Shown here piece by piece: positions 41,420-53,289 of a stretch of 64,000 nt of DNA. Origin of the DNA: Zanthoxylum bungeanum. Taxonomy: Eukaryota; Streptophyta; Magnoliopsida; Sapindales; Rutaceae. The DNA is taken from NCBI GenBank assembly GCA_019454045.1, contig SKCR01033644.1, forward strand, positions 1 to 64,000, given 5' to 3'. Each line of letters opens with the position of its first letter. Within the stretch, counting starts at the first letter, position 1. The position numbers and the translations under genes were made by a program. The notes beneath the pieces are model-generated. The model saw only the letters and a list, made by a program, of their open reading frames with translations. It searched no databases and was not told the DNA's origin.

Positions 41420-42750
41420 CACTCCTAAACCTAACATTTTGCTAGTCCTCGAGCAAAACACAGAATAAAATAACATAAACATCCTTAAAATAAAATTTAA
41501 CTAAGCCACTTTCGTAGGGATCACTGTTGCATTTAGCGTATGCAACAAGCCTTTAAACCCCTAAGTGTCCCTAGTGGACGAGTTGTAGTCTCGTGAGGGT
41601 TTACAACAATGATACCCACAAACATTTTACGAAAGTAAAAATGTAGTAAAACTAATGCACACAAAAGCAAAAAGACAAGCGAAAATAGAATAAAGAAGTT
41701 AGTGACTAATCAGGTGAAACTTCAACTCCAAGTTACTAGTTGTTTTATTTCTTTCTAAATTACCGAATAAGTAAATTCTCCGATTATATTTACCATTCTC
41801 CATATACACAGCCAACAAAATATTAAACAACTCATTTTTGCCCACAACAGTCATAAATGCGGTTGATAAGAGAGTAATATTTTTGTCCTAAAGTTTTATC
41901 AGAATTCACATCTTTTTGTAGCAATGGAATAATTTTTCTCATTTTTCTGATTTTTTCTTTGAATTTTTTTCTTTTATTTATATATAATATCTTCCGTCTA
42001 TGTAGCGAGCTTTGAGTCGGTGGCTCCAAAACCAGTTGGCTTTAGGACACCAGGTGTTAAGACACCCCTACGGACTTAATTACTCAGACTTCAGATATAT
42101 ATATTTTACAGCATCTTTGATCCATGTAGCGAGATTTGGGCCAGTGACTCCCAAACCAGTTGGTTTTAGGGCAATATGTGTTAAAACACCCTTACAGACT
42201 TAATAACTCGGATCTCAGACGTTTTTCTTTTTACTCCATTGCTTTTTGAGATTCTTCCTCCAATTAAACTAGAGCACCAAATATTACAAACTTTTCAATT
42301 ATAGCTCATGTCCGTATGTTACTATGCATGTTGATAATACCTGTAAACTGAGCATATGAAGATCCATTTTAGTCAGTATTATGGAGAATTCACAAATTAA
42401 ATAATTTAAAATGAAATAAACAAAAATTAACTTGTTTCGAAATAGGTTTGAGATACGCCTCAGGAGTGGAAACTTCTTACTCAATTATCTTTTACCAATT
42501 TCACCTTTTTAGTCAAAATAAAACACAAAAATATAAAATATTTTTGTAATTTTTGAAAAATATTCAATTTTTTTTGTAATTTTCGAAAAATTTTAGACTA
42601 AAAATAAAAATAACACACAAAATAAAAACAAGGTACCGATCAACTAATTCTCTCCCCCAAACCTAAATGAGACATTGTCCCCAATGTCTTAAACAGTAGA
42701 AGAAAAGCTTGAAAGATAGTACCTGGTTAGCTGAAATTCTACACGAAAAT
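41420..42750 (-). other. 3' non-coding region and polypurine tract of element B
   Basis: Minus-strand counterpart of 35884-37228: polypurine tract at 41420-41433, hairpin units at 41998-42210, an internal purine tract (TTTGGGGGAGAG, about 42650-42662) and the GACATTG/CAATGTC hairpin (42671-42688). The internal purine tract is better preserved here than in A. Confidence 0.75.
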
Positions 42751-43404
42751 TTAAAGGTTAAGATCCAGATTAATCCGACGCCTCTTACCACGATCGTCCT
42801 TGGACCAATTTATCTTTGAAATGATATGGTCAATTTGTGGTTCATAGGCTAATATTTGGTCAATTAGATCCGGAGCAGTTTTGGCAGCAAAGAGGAGTTC
42901 TTTTAAAGGTTTTGACACAAACCCATTTCTCCGAGCATCATCAAGAAACACACAAAGAAAATCATAAAATCCATCAACGTTAAACAACCCAATTGGTTTC
43001 TGGTGTATGTTCAGGTTCGCCCAAGATAGCACTATAAAAATTTCCTCCAATGTGCCCAAGCCACCTAGCAAAGCAATAAAAACATCAGCACGATTAATCA
43101 TTTCTACTAATCATTCAGACATACCTGGCAAGATCAGTTCATCTCCATTTGATGGTCCAATAATATTTGCCTCCGCCAAGGGTTTTGGAATGATTCCCAA
43201 AATGTGACTGCCTCCTTCCTGTACGGCTTTTGAAATGATCCCCATAAGTCCAAGATTGTCTCCGCCATATACTAAGTGCATATTCCTTGCAGCTAAGACT
43301 CGACCCAATTCCTGTGCTGCTTCTACGTATTGTGGCTTAACACCAACACTAGTTCCGTAAAACACACAGATGTTTTCAACTCGTCTTCTTGAAGTTGCTT
43401 CCAT
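42751..43404 (-). pseudogene. LOG-like: Captured LOG gene in element B, one nonsense codon
   Basis: 217 codons, the same length as the A copy, from MEATSRRRVE to the RRRINLDLNL tail. It is intronless. TGA at 43113-43111 replaces codon 98, which is the conserved Arg in the A copy (CGA to TGA). Two key changes are also seen: YGGG has become YGGD, and the signature is LLGGLGTLEE, with its Pro lost. Codon 31, a stop in A, is a sense Gln here. The two copies differ at many positions but align without indels. Neighbours match element A: ORF X upstream and the hairpin-rich non-coding region downstream. As read, this copy could not make an active enzyme. Confidence 0.92.
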
Positions 43405-43439
43405 GTTTTACTCTGGATGTCTTCAAAAGTGAAATGATG

Positions 43440-43463
43440 AGTTGAATTTATAACACCTGAAAA
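43440..43463 (-). promoter_or_regulatory. TATA-like box before LOG in element B
   Basis: Minus-strand TATAAATT lies about 50 bp before the LOG start. It is preceded by CTTTTCAGG, which also resembles a splice acceptor. It is at the position of the element A box. Confidence 0.4.
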
Positions 43464-43673
43464 GGGTGAGTAAAATAATAGCACTAGTACCTGCCAAATG
43501 ACAATTATTAGTTAATAGTAAAATAAATCGTAATAGTCAAAAAGGTCTGGATCCTATCGGAGAAAATAAAAGAAAACAACAAAACAAATTACAATTATTA
43601 GGAAAAGACAAAGAGATATAATATTTACAAGAAAAGTAGCGGCTTGATTGACGTCTATGCGTCAGGGACAAGC

Positions 43674-44203
43674 TTCCCATCCAATTTTCTTATAAATTGG
43701 CAAATAGGGTCGTTTTGAGTCAGATTCCCGAGACTTAACTATTGTCTTTCTTTTTGAAATTGTGTATGTAATTTGCGAATGGCTATATGAACATATCCAC
43801 TGGGATGCGTCTCAAGAGTCGAAGATATATTATCTACAGACTCCTTACTCAAGCCATCCCTAATGAATTTAATTTTATCTTCGCGATTATCAGACACCAT
43901 TCCTAAAGAACGATAACGAGTATTGCAATTCCAGCGTGCATATTTGTAACAAACACCCATTTGCTTAGCTCTACGTTTCTTTGTATAGGTGCTTCTTCCA
44001 AAACCAGACAGATGTGAAATAAAAGAGTCAGAAGACTCACCTGCCAATCGGACCCGTGCTTCAATTACCCAACGAATATCTTTAGGAACATCATGGATCG
44101 TTAGTAATCTCATCCGTTTTAAGCGAGCTTTGTAGACTTTCATCAGAGAGTTTTGAGGGAGAGAAGGAAATTACTTGCAAAGATTTGCGAGAGCTTCTTC
44201 CAT
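43674..44203 (-). pseudogene. ORF X of element B, unknown protein, two nonsense codons
   Basis: Starts MEEALANLCK, with TAA at codon 11 (CAA in A). It is then open for 134 codons from MKVYKARLKRM to KERQ, where TAG (CAG in A) occurs near 43740. The remaining codons run in frame to the same end as A. It carries the basic KKRRAK segment and a CYKY...CNTRY stretch, which suggests that one Cys of the A motif changed. Unlike A it has no frameshifts. The function is unknown. Confidence 0.65.
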
Positions 44204-44341
44204 CCTAAAATGTCTTAACCTGCAAAAACTAAACATACAAAATTAAATCACACCAAATCATAATATATACACATATTGCATGGGTTGCCTCCCTGCGAGC
44301 GCTAAGTTTAACGTCGACAGCTAGACGTGACTTCTCGAACA
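44204..44341 (-). other. Spacer between the integrase tail and ORF X in B
   Basis: Non-coding, the counterpart of 34275-34413 in A, with the conserved AGCGCT...GGGAGGCAACCCA block. Confidence 0.45.
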
Positions 44342-44935
44342 TTAGGCTGGATCTGAAAGTGTGACACTTTTTTTTTGTCGCTCAAACGATTCTCCCCAGT
44401 AGTGCTTGACACACTTGTTTTTAACCTTAAAAGTTTTGTTGGAGTCAGGATCATGTATCTCAACGGCTCTATCTGGTAAAACTTTGGAGATCACAAATGG
44501 GCCTGACCACCGTGATTTTGGCTTCCATGGGAAGAATTTCACCATTGATTTGTTTAAAAGTACCTTCTGCCCTGGTTCCAGTTGTATGCGCACTAACTTC
44601 TCATCCTGTCTCTTCTTGGCCTTTTCTTTGTACAATTTGGCATCCTCAAAAGGCTGATTGTGAAATTCCTCCAATTCGTTGAGCTGTTGGAACTTTTTCT
44701 CTTCTGTTGCTTGTAGTGCAAGAATTGGCTTTTTCAGTGCAAAAGACGCTTTATCTTCAGGCTCCATAGGCAATTGACATATTTTAAGTTTGTCAATAGA
44801 ACTTTGCATTGCATTGGAGTTCTGAATGGTACTGTGTATCATATCAAGTCTGAAATATTCCTCATTCTTTTCATCATCTGGGAAATTCATGGCCTTGAAA
44901 ACATTGAATGTTACCTCTTGGTCATGTACCCTCAT
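44342..44935 (-). pseudogene. Protease tail fused in frame to the integrase C-terminus in B
   Basis: A 197-codon open frame. Its first 30 residues match the segment after protease in A (VHDQEVTFNVFKAM). Its last 120 residues match the integrase C-terminus ([35 protein letters not shown], ending SDPA). RT, RNase H and the integrase catalytic core, about 2.7 kb in A, are gone. The joining segment of about 45 residues (SIDKLKICQLPMEPEDK...) is not obviously related to A. Keeping the frame open across the junction hints that the short form was once translated. Confidence 0.85.
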
Positions 44936-46966
44936 GGTTAATTCTCCTTTTTGTACATCAATAATGGTTCAACCTGTAGCCAAGAATAGTCTCCCGATGA
45001 TGATTGGCATGTCTGCATATTCCTCCATATCAAGGATAATAGAATCTGCTGGGAAAATAAATTTGTCAACCTTGACCAGCACATCCTCAACTACGCCTTT
45101 TGGAAATACGAGCGTTTTTCTATCAACAAGTTGTAGAGAGACTGAAGTTGGCATTGTTTCTCCAATCTGCAATTTCCTGAAAATAGAAAAATGTATCAAG
45201 TTAACACTAGCACCTAAATCACATAAAGCCTTACCAAAGTTATGTTCTCATATGATGCAATGAATGGTGAAACTGTCAGGATCTTTCAACTTTGGTGGAA
45301 GCTTCCTCTGAATGATGGCGCTGCATTTTTCTGTTAATGCTACTGTCTCGTAATCTTCCAATCTCCGTTTTCGTGAAAGAATGTCTTTCATGAATTTTAC
45401 ATAGCTGGGCATTTGTTCCAAGGCTTCTGCAAATGGAATGTTGATGTGAAGCTTTTTGAACACCTCCAAGAATCGAGCAAACTGCTTGTCCAGTTTTTTT
45501 TTTCTGAAGACGCTGAGGAAAAGGTGGAGGTGGAGTGATCTGTTCTTTTTCATTTGCTTCTTTTTCCTCCATCTGTTGCTTTGTTTCTTTTGGAACTTCC
45601 TCAGTAGTTGTTTTGGCTCCAACATCTTTATTGATTTCAGTACCGCTTTTTAATATGATGGCATGACATTGCTCATTCCCTCAGTTATTTGGATTGGGTT
45701 CTGTGTTGCTGGGAAGATTATCTGACGGTCTGTAACTTTGAGCATTGACCAGTTGTCCGATTTGATTCTCCAGTGCTTTGATGGAAGCAAATTGGCTCTG
45801 AAAGATAACATCATATGCTGCCTGTTGCTTTTTGAACATCTCTGCAATCCATTCTTTCATTTCTGGTTCTTTTTCATGTTCCTGGCCTTTGTTCTGTTGT
45901 TGAAATCCTGGTGGTGGATAGTTCTGCTGTTGGAATCCAGGTGGTGGATTGTTCTTTTGTCCCGAATTGTTGCTCCATGAAAAATTGGGATGATTCCTCC
46001 ACCATGGTTGTAGGTGTTGGAATATGTATTGTTCCCATGTGTGTTGAAATTGTTGACAAAATTCACCGTCTCTTCAAGTCGGTTTGGTTCTGGTGCTCCT
46101 CCATATGGTGAACTTGTGGATCTAGTGCTGAGAGTCTCCATGAATTTGCATATCTGATCCAGCTTGGCGTTGGCTGCTGTATTGACTCCACTTTCATAAA
46201 TTCCTGCAATTATTTGGATCATGCTCATTTCTGTTGGCCACAAGGAATTGTTATTGGCTATTTCTTTGATTAGGTCTCAGGCTTGATCTTCTCATTTTGC
46301 CATTAAAGCTCCTTCAGCAGCAGCATCAATTGTGGTTCTCATCAGTCCAGAAAGTCCATTATAGAAGATTTGGACTTGAAGCCATTTTGGAATCTCATGG
46401 TGAGGACATTTCCGGAGCAAATCTTTGTACATTTCCTAAGCTTCGTAGAGAGTTTCTGAGTCTTGTTACACAAAGGATGTGATGTCATTCCTCAGATTTC
46501 CAGTTCTGGCTGGTGGAAAGTACTTTGCAAGAAATTTGGTGGCTAAAGTGTTCCAAGTTGTGATGGAACTTGTTGGTAGTGAATGGAGTATGGGAAAATA
46601 CGCAGTCTCATTGCTTCTTCAGCTTCTCGGTTGTAATTGAAAGTGCCGCAAACTTCCAGGAAGTTGCTGATGTGGGCATTAGGATCTTCAGTTGCATTCC
46701 CCCAAACTAAACTGACTGCTGAATCATCTGAATGCATGTTTTGATGTCACCTGTATTTGATGGTAAGGGAGGAAGTACAATACATGAAATGAGTCTGTCA
46801 ACCACCGGAATGGTTCTGTCTCGAATGGGAATTGGTTGTGCAACATCCAAAGGTTCAGGTTCCATGTTGACTAAAGCTTCTTGGCCTTCTCGCCTTTCCC
46901 TTCTCAACTTTCTGATGGTTCTTTCAATTTATGGGTCAAGCGGTCGGAGTTCAAAGCTTCTGGTTT
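44936..46966 (-). pseudogene. Element B gag and protease, degenerate
   Basis: Minus-strand gag with lost start (ATA for ATG near 46970), an early TAA near 46930 and later frameshifts (46440-46560). The gag C-terminal Asn/Pro-rich region at 46243-45857 is followed by the ERQ-rich tail and the protease region (45625-44969). That region carries the IHFSIFRKL and IIIGRLFLATG segments and a broken DLGAS zone near 45205-45230. It is collinear with A 29015-31060. B retains sense codons at two stops shared by the A copies. Confidence 0.88.
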
Positions 46967-47081
46967 GTCTATGAAGTTTCTGAGAACCTGAAACACAAGA
47001 AAACAAAAACAATAAGTAAAAAGAAAATTAGATACAAGTAAAGGTATCTAACATTAAAACTAATAGTGAAAGATAAATAAG

Positions 47082-47099
47082 TCCCCGGCAACGGCACCA
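47082..47099 (-). other. Primer-binding site of element B
   Basis: Minus-strand TGGTGCCGTTGCCGGGGA, one base different from the element A site, just inside the 5' LTR. Confidence 0.88.
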
Positions 47100-47105
47100 A
47101 AAACT

Positions 47106-49239
47106 TGACCGGCGTAAACACACACGTATAACACAAGCGCACATATCGTTCAAGTAGTATAAAAATATCGAGCCCACGAGGACTTAATTCCTCCCGTTGT
47201 TATTAATTGTTGAATCTATTTATTTACAAATATCAAATTAAATGGAGAAGAGAATGATTGTTTGATTGGTTGAATGTGGTTTTCCTTAATTAAAATAAAC
47301 AAAAGAAAATTCTAAGGAAAATAACAAAAGACACAAAGATCTAGGGTTGTGAATCATTCTAATATCTTTTAAAAGATGAAGTGATTATTTTATGTTTGTG
47401 TAATAAATCAGTTTACTAACCTGGAACACGGAATTATGCAAAAGCCTTTGTCGATGGTCAGACACAAATACCCAGTTTAACCCAATTGATCCATATGTCT
47501 ATGCCAACCAAATTATTTGGATTCATTAAGTTTAAGTTCCAATTATGGCTACCCCCGCCCGACAGGTATATGTCTATCCTGTAAGGAAATCTATTAAAGG
47601 GTTATCTATCCTCAAGAAAGATCGTGGGCTATTAAGTCTGAGGCTGAAACCTAAAATCCTTATGTCTAGTTCATTTTAGATTTACCAGATTAATCTTATT
47701 GGTGATCAGACAATAAGAAGCAATAAGCTTAAGACTTAATAAGTAAACCTTTAAATTACCCAAACTATAAAATAACCCCTTATAAACCGGTGATATTAGA
47801 ATTCATCACAACCCCATATAACTAACACATAACTAGGGCTAGTAAAAACTTAAAAGTAAAAGACATAAAGTAAAAATGCTGAAAAGTAAAAAACATAAAG
47901 TAAAAGCTGAAAAGTAAAATAAAATAAAATGCTAAGGTAAAATGATCAACTTTTACTATTTACTATTTAGATATCCCCTTTAATATAATATATTAACTTG
48001 TGATTATTTTACCAACCAGCCATATAGGCGGTAACCTGATTAAGTCAATTTAAGTCCAACCAGCCATAAAGGCGGAACCAAAATAAACCTGCCATATAGG
48101 TGGTAAATTTAATTACCAACCGACCAATCTGGCGGTATCCTTGATTAGTTAGGTTTAAACCAGATTAAAATGATTTACCAACCGACCAATATGGCGGTAT
48201 CCTTTTTAAGTCAATATTTTAAATAGTGAATATATTATTTTTAAGGGAGATTAATCTAAATAGTAACAGTAAAAGAATTACCTTTCACACTAGCTGGGGA
48301 AGTTACCTTCTCATGGTGAATAGTAAAAACTGTAAAAAGTAAGAAAGTAAATTACTATTATTACAAAACGTAATTAAAATTATTTACAAAACTAAACTAA
48401 AAGAAACTAGATAGAAAACTCATTATTTACATCAGAGAATTCAGAGAGGAAGGTATATTTGAAACTGAAACATCGAGCTGAATTTATAGGCCTCAGTAGG
48501 CTCTGGGCGTCGCGACGCCAAGGCCTTTGGTGTCGCTACGCCAGCTTATTTTGGTCGTGGCATGCTGAGGTGATGACACGTGGCGATTCTGGATAAGGTG
48601 ATAAGGTGACACGTGGCAAGGTGGTTAGAGCTCAATTATTGTAACACATGGCGGCTTCTGAATGGTCGGTTCAGATTCTTATCCGCCACGTGTCGATTTC
48701 AGATAATAGAGCCAATAATTAATGCTAACGTGGCGCTGATATGGCGACACGTGGCAAAGTGACTGTCGCCACCATAGAATTGTGACACGTGGCACTTCGT
48801 GATTGGCTGATGATGACGTGGCGGTGAGGTGGCACGTTGACTCGGTCAACTGATGATGTGGATGATGACGTGGATGACAGGTGGAGTGACACGTGGCAAC
48901 ACGTGGCGATGGTGACTGTCGGCACCATAGGATGATGACACGTGGCACGACGCATGTTAGCAGATCGGCTGTGATGGTGACACGTGGCACGACGCACGTT
49001 AGCAAAGTCAAACTTTTCTCAGATTCTGACACATGGACCCGGTGCACGCGCGAAATGACCATTTTGCCATTTTCATCCAATTTTCACTGTTTTGCTCCAA
49101 ATTACCTCCAGAATGTCCTGAAACTTTATTTATCTACAAAATAACACAAAACACATCAAAATATTCATAAAACTCAAGAAACTATAAAAAAATATTAGGT
49201 TAAATGAGTGTGATATAGTGATAGATTTACCACTCATCA
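47106..49239 (-). repeat. Element B 5' LTR
   Basis: 2134 bp. On the minus strand it runs from TGATGAGTGG at 49239 to GCCGGTCA at 47106. Contains a dense CACGTG array (48577-48986), TATAAATT (48488-48481), a CpG-rich TCGCGA motif (about 48511) and five CCGCC-GGCTGG units (48200-48013). Confidence 0.92.
48577..48986 (-). promoter_or_regulatory. Array of nine G-box/ABRE-like motifs in the B LTR
   Basis: CACGTG at 48577, 48610, 48687, 48748, 48786, 48890, 48900, 48939 and 48981, mostly inside GACACGTGGC, with additional ACGTGG half-sites (about 48727, 48816 and 48868). The array lies 90-500 bp upstream of the minus-strand TATA box. GACACGTGGC is the textbook ABRE/G-box context bound by ABF/bZIP factors. 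ABA or stress response is inferred, not shown. Confidence 0.7.
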
Positions 49240-49244
49240 ATAAT
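49240..49244. repeat. Target-site duplication of element B, right (ATAAT)
   Basis: Repeats 26202-26206. Confidence 0.85.
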
Positions 49245-49944
49245 GTCTCGTAATGTCGTATGAGACTTGATCATTATGCGCTGATTCGCATATCTAGCAT
49301 CACAAAAATAGTTAGTAATAATGATTGTATACCTATCGTCTGGGGAGTCATATCTCCTGGGTAATTGATGGTTTTTCTAAGTAGGAATAATTTCTGTCGT
49401 CTGGAGGGTATAATTGATGAACTTCTTCATTCAGTAGACGTCACATTGCTTATTCATCGTCTGGGATGAATGTATAATTTTTATACGTATTTTGAAGGGA
49501 ATTGGTATCTGAATAATCATAGACCTTTCGAAATGTTCTCGGTCGATGACTGGGTTCACCTCTCCTCACTAGTTGGGCCTTAGTTGAGTTTTGGGCCTTC
49601 AATTGATGTTGAAACCCTAACGAGAGTTACGAGGCATCTTTTAGGCAGGAAAACGAAGTGCCAAAATGAGAAAGTGTTATAAGAGGGCCTTTGGAGGCTC
49701 ATTCGCTTAAATTTCCTCATTTACAAGTTGGAAGAGCTCTCATGATCTTCAAGGTACTCCTCATACTCTTCATCGTGTTCTTCAGTTCTTCAATTTGTAG
49801 ATTCAAGCTATTCTTATTTAAATAGTCCATTTGATCTTTAGGGTACTTTAGAGGATTGTTTAGATCATGTTTGTGGGTTAAGGTAGTTTGATCTTCTGGG
49901 TATAGAATTTCCAAGAAGGTTTGGTGTTTGTAGTCTAAAATCTT
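49245..49944 (+). promoter_or_regulatory. Probable promoter side of the antisense ORF of element D
   Basis: Non-coding, with GTCGTCTGG motifs shared with 25255-25700. The stretch before 49945 looks like a leader (GGAGGCTCATTCGC near 49692). No clear TATA box seen. Confidence 0.35.
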
Positions 49945-51868
49945 ATGTCGACCAAGAGTTCTTCGAGTTGCAGCGACACCCCAATGGATATGTATGTAGA
50001 CTCACCACTACAGGTCGCCTCGTCCATTCTGAGATTTTCTATTGAGACTGGTTATGTTGAGTCGAGTGGGAGTGGTCATGATACCCGAGTTTTTGTGATT
50101 GTATAATCACCTTTAGGTATCCCCAAGATGTTCCTCCATTAAGAATGATGCTGGCGGATTGGGAGTCGAGTGAGATTCCAAGTACCAACCGATAATCATA
50201 CTGATAAAGAACCCAACAAGTCGAGAAAGGGAGATACCACTTATTTCTTCGACATAAGAGAAAGCACCTGATATATGGTTTGACCATAAATGATCGAGGA
50301 GGTTGGCAGAAGTTCTATTTTTCTGTGAGGGGATAAAGTTTCTTTGGATCAACTGGAGCAGGTCGTATCACCGAGTACTAGAATATCACGAGTGATTGTG
50401 GAATTGTATATATGATATTGCTTCTTTGTTCTATCGGATGGCTGATATTCATTCACTTCTTCTTTTTGTTGTGACAGGTTCATCTCAAAATCGTACCTTT
50501 GACGTGACTCCAGGTGTCGTTGTAAACGCCAACTATTTTTTTAGTATACCTACTGCAGAGAGGAATTGGAGGGTCGTGTTAGGGGAGAGAAGGTTGAAAC
50601 CATTGTGGAGGGAGGTTTTCGATTCTGAAGGTACCCCATTGGCCCCTATTAAATATATTTTGGCCATTATTCGGAATACTTAGGCGTTTCAGCTCGTGTA
50701 TGATAGCCATTTTTTTGTGGCCGCTAACACCTGAGGAAACTTTATGCGCAATAGAGATACTGGTTGGTCGCTTCAAACTTTCATCGATGGAAGAAATTAC
50801 TGGCTAAGAGAAAGAGCAGGAAGGCCAAGGGGAAAGAAATTGATATGGTTTCTGAGCTTCCATTGTCGAAGGAGGATGCACATGTGAAACCTTCTATAGA
50901 GGTCATCTTAAAAGTGTCAACTATGGTGGGCCAGTCTTTGAGAAATATGAAATCGTTGATTAACCTAGAAGAAGACCTGGAGAACATGGTTATTAAAATT
51001 TTGTGGAGTACGAATGTGATGTCGGATCCATCCAGCTTGTCCAAGTTTATGGAAGAATTTCTATTAGAGTATGAGTGTCAACTGATGACTCTGGGGACAA
51101 TGGAGGCGGTGAAAAGGGCAGTGGCTCGGTGTTACAATATAAACTGCTACTTAGACGGATTTATAATTTCTTCAATTTTTTTACTAACACTTTTTTTTCC
51201 ATTGTAGACTCTTGAGTGCGTTTCTTTTCAACAAAAGTATGTAGAGGCAAATCTGAAGAGGACGAAGGTTGTAGAGAAATTGAATAATGCTCTGCTGAAG
51301 GAGTTACTAGAGGCCAATGCTGAAATGAAGGCAACAGAGAAGAAGGCGAATGAGGCTAAGAGTGAGGTCAAAACAGTGAAGGAAACTTTAAACATTGAGA
51401 GGGAGATACTGTCGACCCAAATCATACAAAGAAAGTCTTAAAGTTATCGAGGGAGAGAATGCCAAGTTAGTTGATCGAATGGAATTAATTTTTGTCGAGG
51501 CCATGGTAAAAGAGAGAGGTAGCCTGATGCAATCGTACCTTACCGGGGAGCATGCTTTTTAGAATCTTCTAAAGTGGATCAGGCTGAATGAAAGGTTGGA
51601 TGCTGGCCTCTATCTGTTAATTGAGAGTGAATGTGGTGATGAAGGGCATGGAGTGAGTTCGAAGGAGGCTGCTGGTGAGGCGGTTACTGAGCGAGTTTTT
51701 AAGGAGGCTCAAGGAGTTGCCGAAGTTGTTGGAGAGGAAGAGACTAAGCCAATGAACAACGAAAGATCTGTTGAAATGGAGGCTGATCCTGTTATGGATA
51801 CTCAAGATGCCCCTTCTGTTGTTGAGGCTCCTGCTGAAGTTATTCCTTCTGAAGGCCTTGAAAATTGA
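49945..51868 (+). pseudogene. Antisense ORF of Tat-type element D (gypsy-type putative transposase domain)
   Basis: Starts MSTKSSSSCSD. Broken segments follow: WYLPFS/YFFDIRE-like residues near 50240, TPGVVVNANYFFSIPTAERNW (about 50505) and a coiled-coil-like Lys/Glu-rich zone (51240-51440) that ends in an acidic tail (51596-51868). The order resembles the protein family labelled putative gypsy-type transposase (PF04195-like), which Tat/Retand elements carry antisense, downstream of pol. Intron-like junctions (TTGTTGTGACAG at about 50478 and TTCCATTGTAG at about 51207) run in this strand's sense. Stops and frame changes make it non-functional. Confidence 0.6.
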
Positions 51869-52199
51869 TCTCTTTTTTATTTTTAGACTTTTTGGAATGT
51901 AGACTATTAGCCAATTGCCCCTTTTGTAAAAACATAATCATCTTTATCTTAAATATATTGCCATGTTTCTTTAATGTAGCATGGATATTTTATTCTCAAA
52001 TATCTAATTCATCATCTAAACTTAGTACGGAGGTAGAATGCCCTTAAGTCGAATAATTTTTTTTTTATAAATTCACCTCGAATGAAAGAAACCAGGTAGT
52101 CTCCTTGTCCCATAGTCATAGAGCAGTCACTAGTCGAGTGGCTGATTTATGACTCTTAGTCAGGAAGTCTACCTATAGTATTGCCTGAGGTGTATTGCA
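51869..52199. other. Spacer between the antisense ORF and integrase of element D
   Basis: No coding evidence on either strand; it separates two convergent reading frames. Confidence 0.35.
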
Positions 52200-53130
52200 T
52201 TCTAGCTATTTTTGATGGGTCTCCCATATTTTGTTTTCAACTTGTAGGCTCATTGTCCCACTACCTTGGTGATAATGTATGGGCCCTCCCATGTAGAAAC
52301 TAGCTTTCCTTCTCCAACCTCCTTGGTATTCTAAAAAAATTTACGTAGGACTGAGTCTCATTCATTGAATGTTCTGCACCTTACATTCTTGTTGAAGTAC
52401 CTTGTCATTCTCTACTAGTGGGCCACAAGTCATATGGAAGCGTTTTCCCTTACTTTATCAATATTGTCAAGGCTTTGGTACAAGAGCTATCGATTGGAAT
52501 CTTCTTCAAGCCATTGGTAGCGTGGGGATGAGATATTTCGTTCGGCTGGAATGACTGCTTCTGCTCTAAATTCTAGTGAGAATGGGGTTTCTCCAGTCGA
52601 TGAATGGACAATTATTCTGTATGAACACAATACTCATAGGAATTCGTCTGCCCATGCTCCTTTTGTTTTTTCTAACATTTTCTTTCTTATAGTCTTGTTG
52701 GAAGATTCGGTCTGACCATTGGCTTGTGGATAGCATGGGGTTGAGAAGCTTAATTTGATTCCCTAATTCCTGAAAAAGTCTTGGAAGTGGTGGCTGATGA
52801 ATTATGAACCATTTTCGGTCATGATCTCTCTCGATAGCCTGAATCGACATATGGTGTTCTTCCAAACGAAAGCTTCTACTTCTCTATCACGTATCTTAGC
52901 GAATGCTTCATCTTCAATTTATTTGGAATAGTAATCTATCAGCACAAGCATGTAGACTCGCTGTCCGAGGACTGTTGGGAGCTTTCTGACGATATCCATC
53001 CCCCACTTCATGAATGTCCAATGAGAGAGGATGGCTGAGTCTCTCTGGTGAGAGATGAGAGACTGGGGCAAACCTTTAACATTTCTCACATCTACGAGTG
53101 AATTTTGTAGATTCGAGGTGAATTTTCATG
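52200..53130 (-). pseudogene. Element D integrase remnant
   Basis: The minus strand contains DYYSK (stop) IEDEAFAKIRDREVEAF near 52930-52870, then REIMTENGS near 52810 and a [15 protein letters not shown] stretch near 52740-52690, the DDE core of gypsy integrases. A GKLVSTWEGPYII-like tail follows near 52310. Several stops and shifts. RT and RNase H are missing between this and gag. Confidence 0.7.
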
Positions 53131-53289
53131 TCTGTTGGTTCTTACGAGTGGAGTCTTTGATTAGCTTGGGGGATTCAATATTCTTTCATTTTATAGGCTG
53201 AAGGAAATTTCACTTCTCTTATTCCTTTTATTCTCCTCCCATATGATTTCGATTTGGGCTCGAGCCATCACTTGATCCATAATATAACA

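Larger units (their letters stand above)
26207..49239 (-). mobile_element. Athila-like element B (minus strand), LOG-bearing and pol-deleted, split by element A
   Basis: 5' LTR 47106-49239, primer-binding site 47082-47099, decayed gag-protease, a fused integrase tail, ORF X, LOG (43404-42751), a 3' non-coding region with paired hairpin units, then the 3' LTR in two parts (41419-41106 and 26858-26207). The 3' LTR lacks about 1.2 kb corresponding to 47760-48985, lost where element A sits. RT, RNase H and the integrase core are absent. The 5-bp target duplication shows that it entered by integration, so it must have been mobilised by another element's enzymes. Confidence 0.88.
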
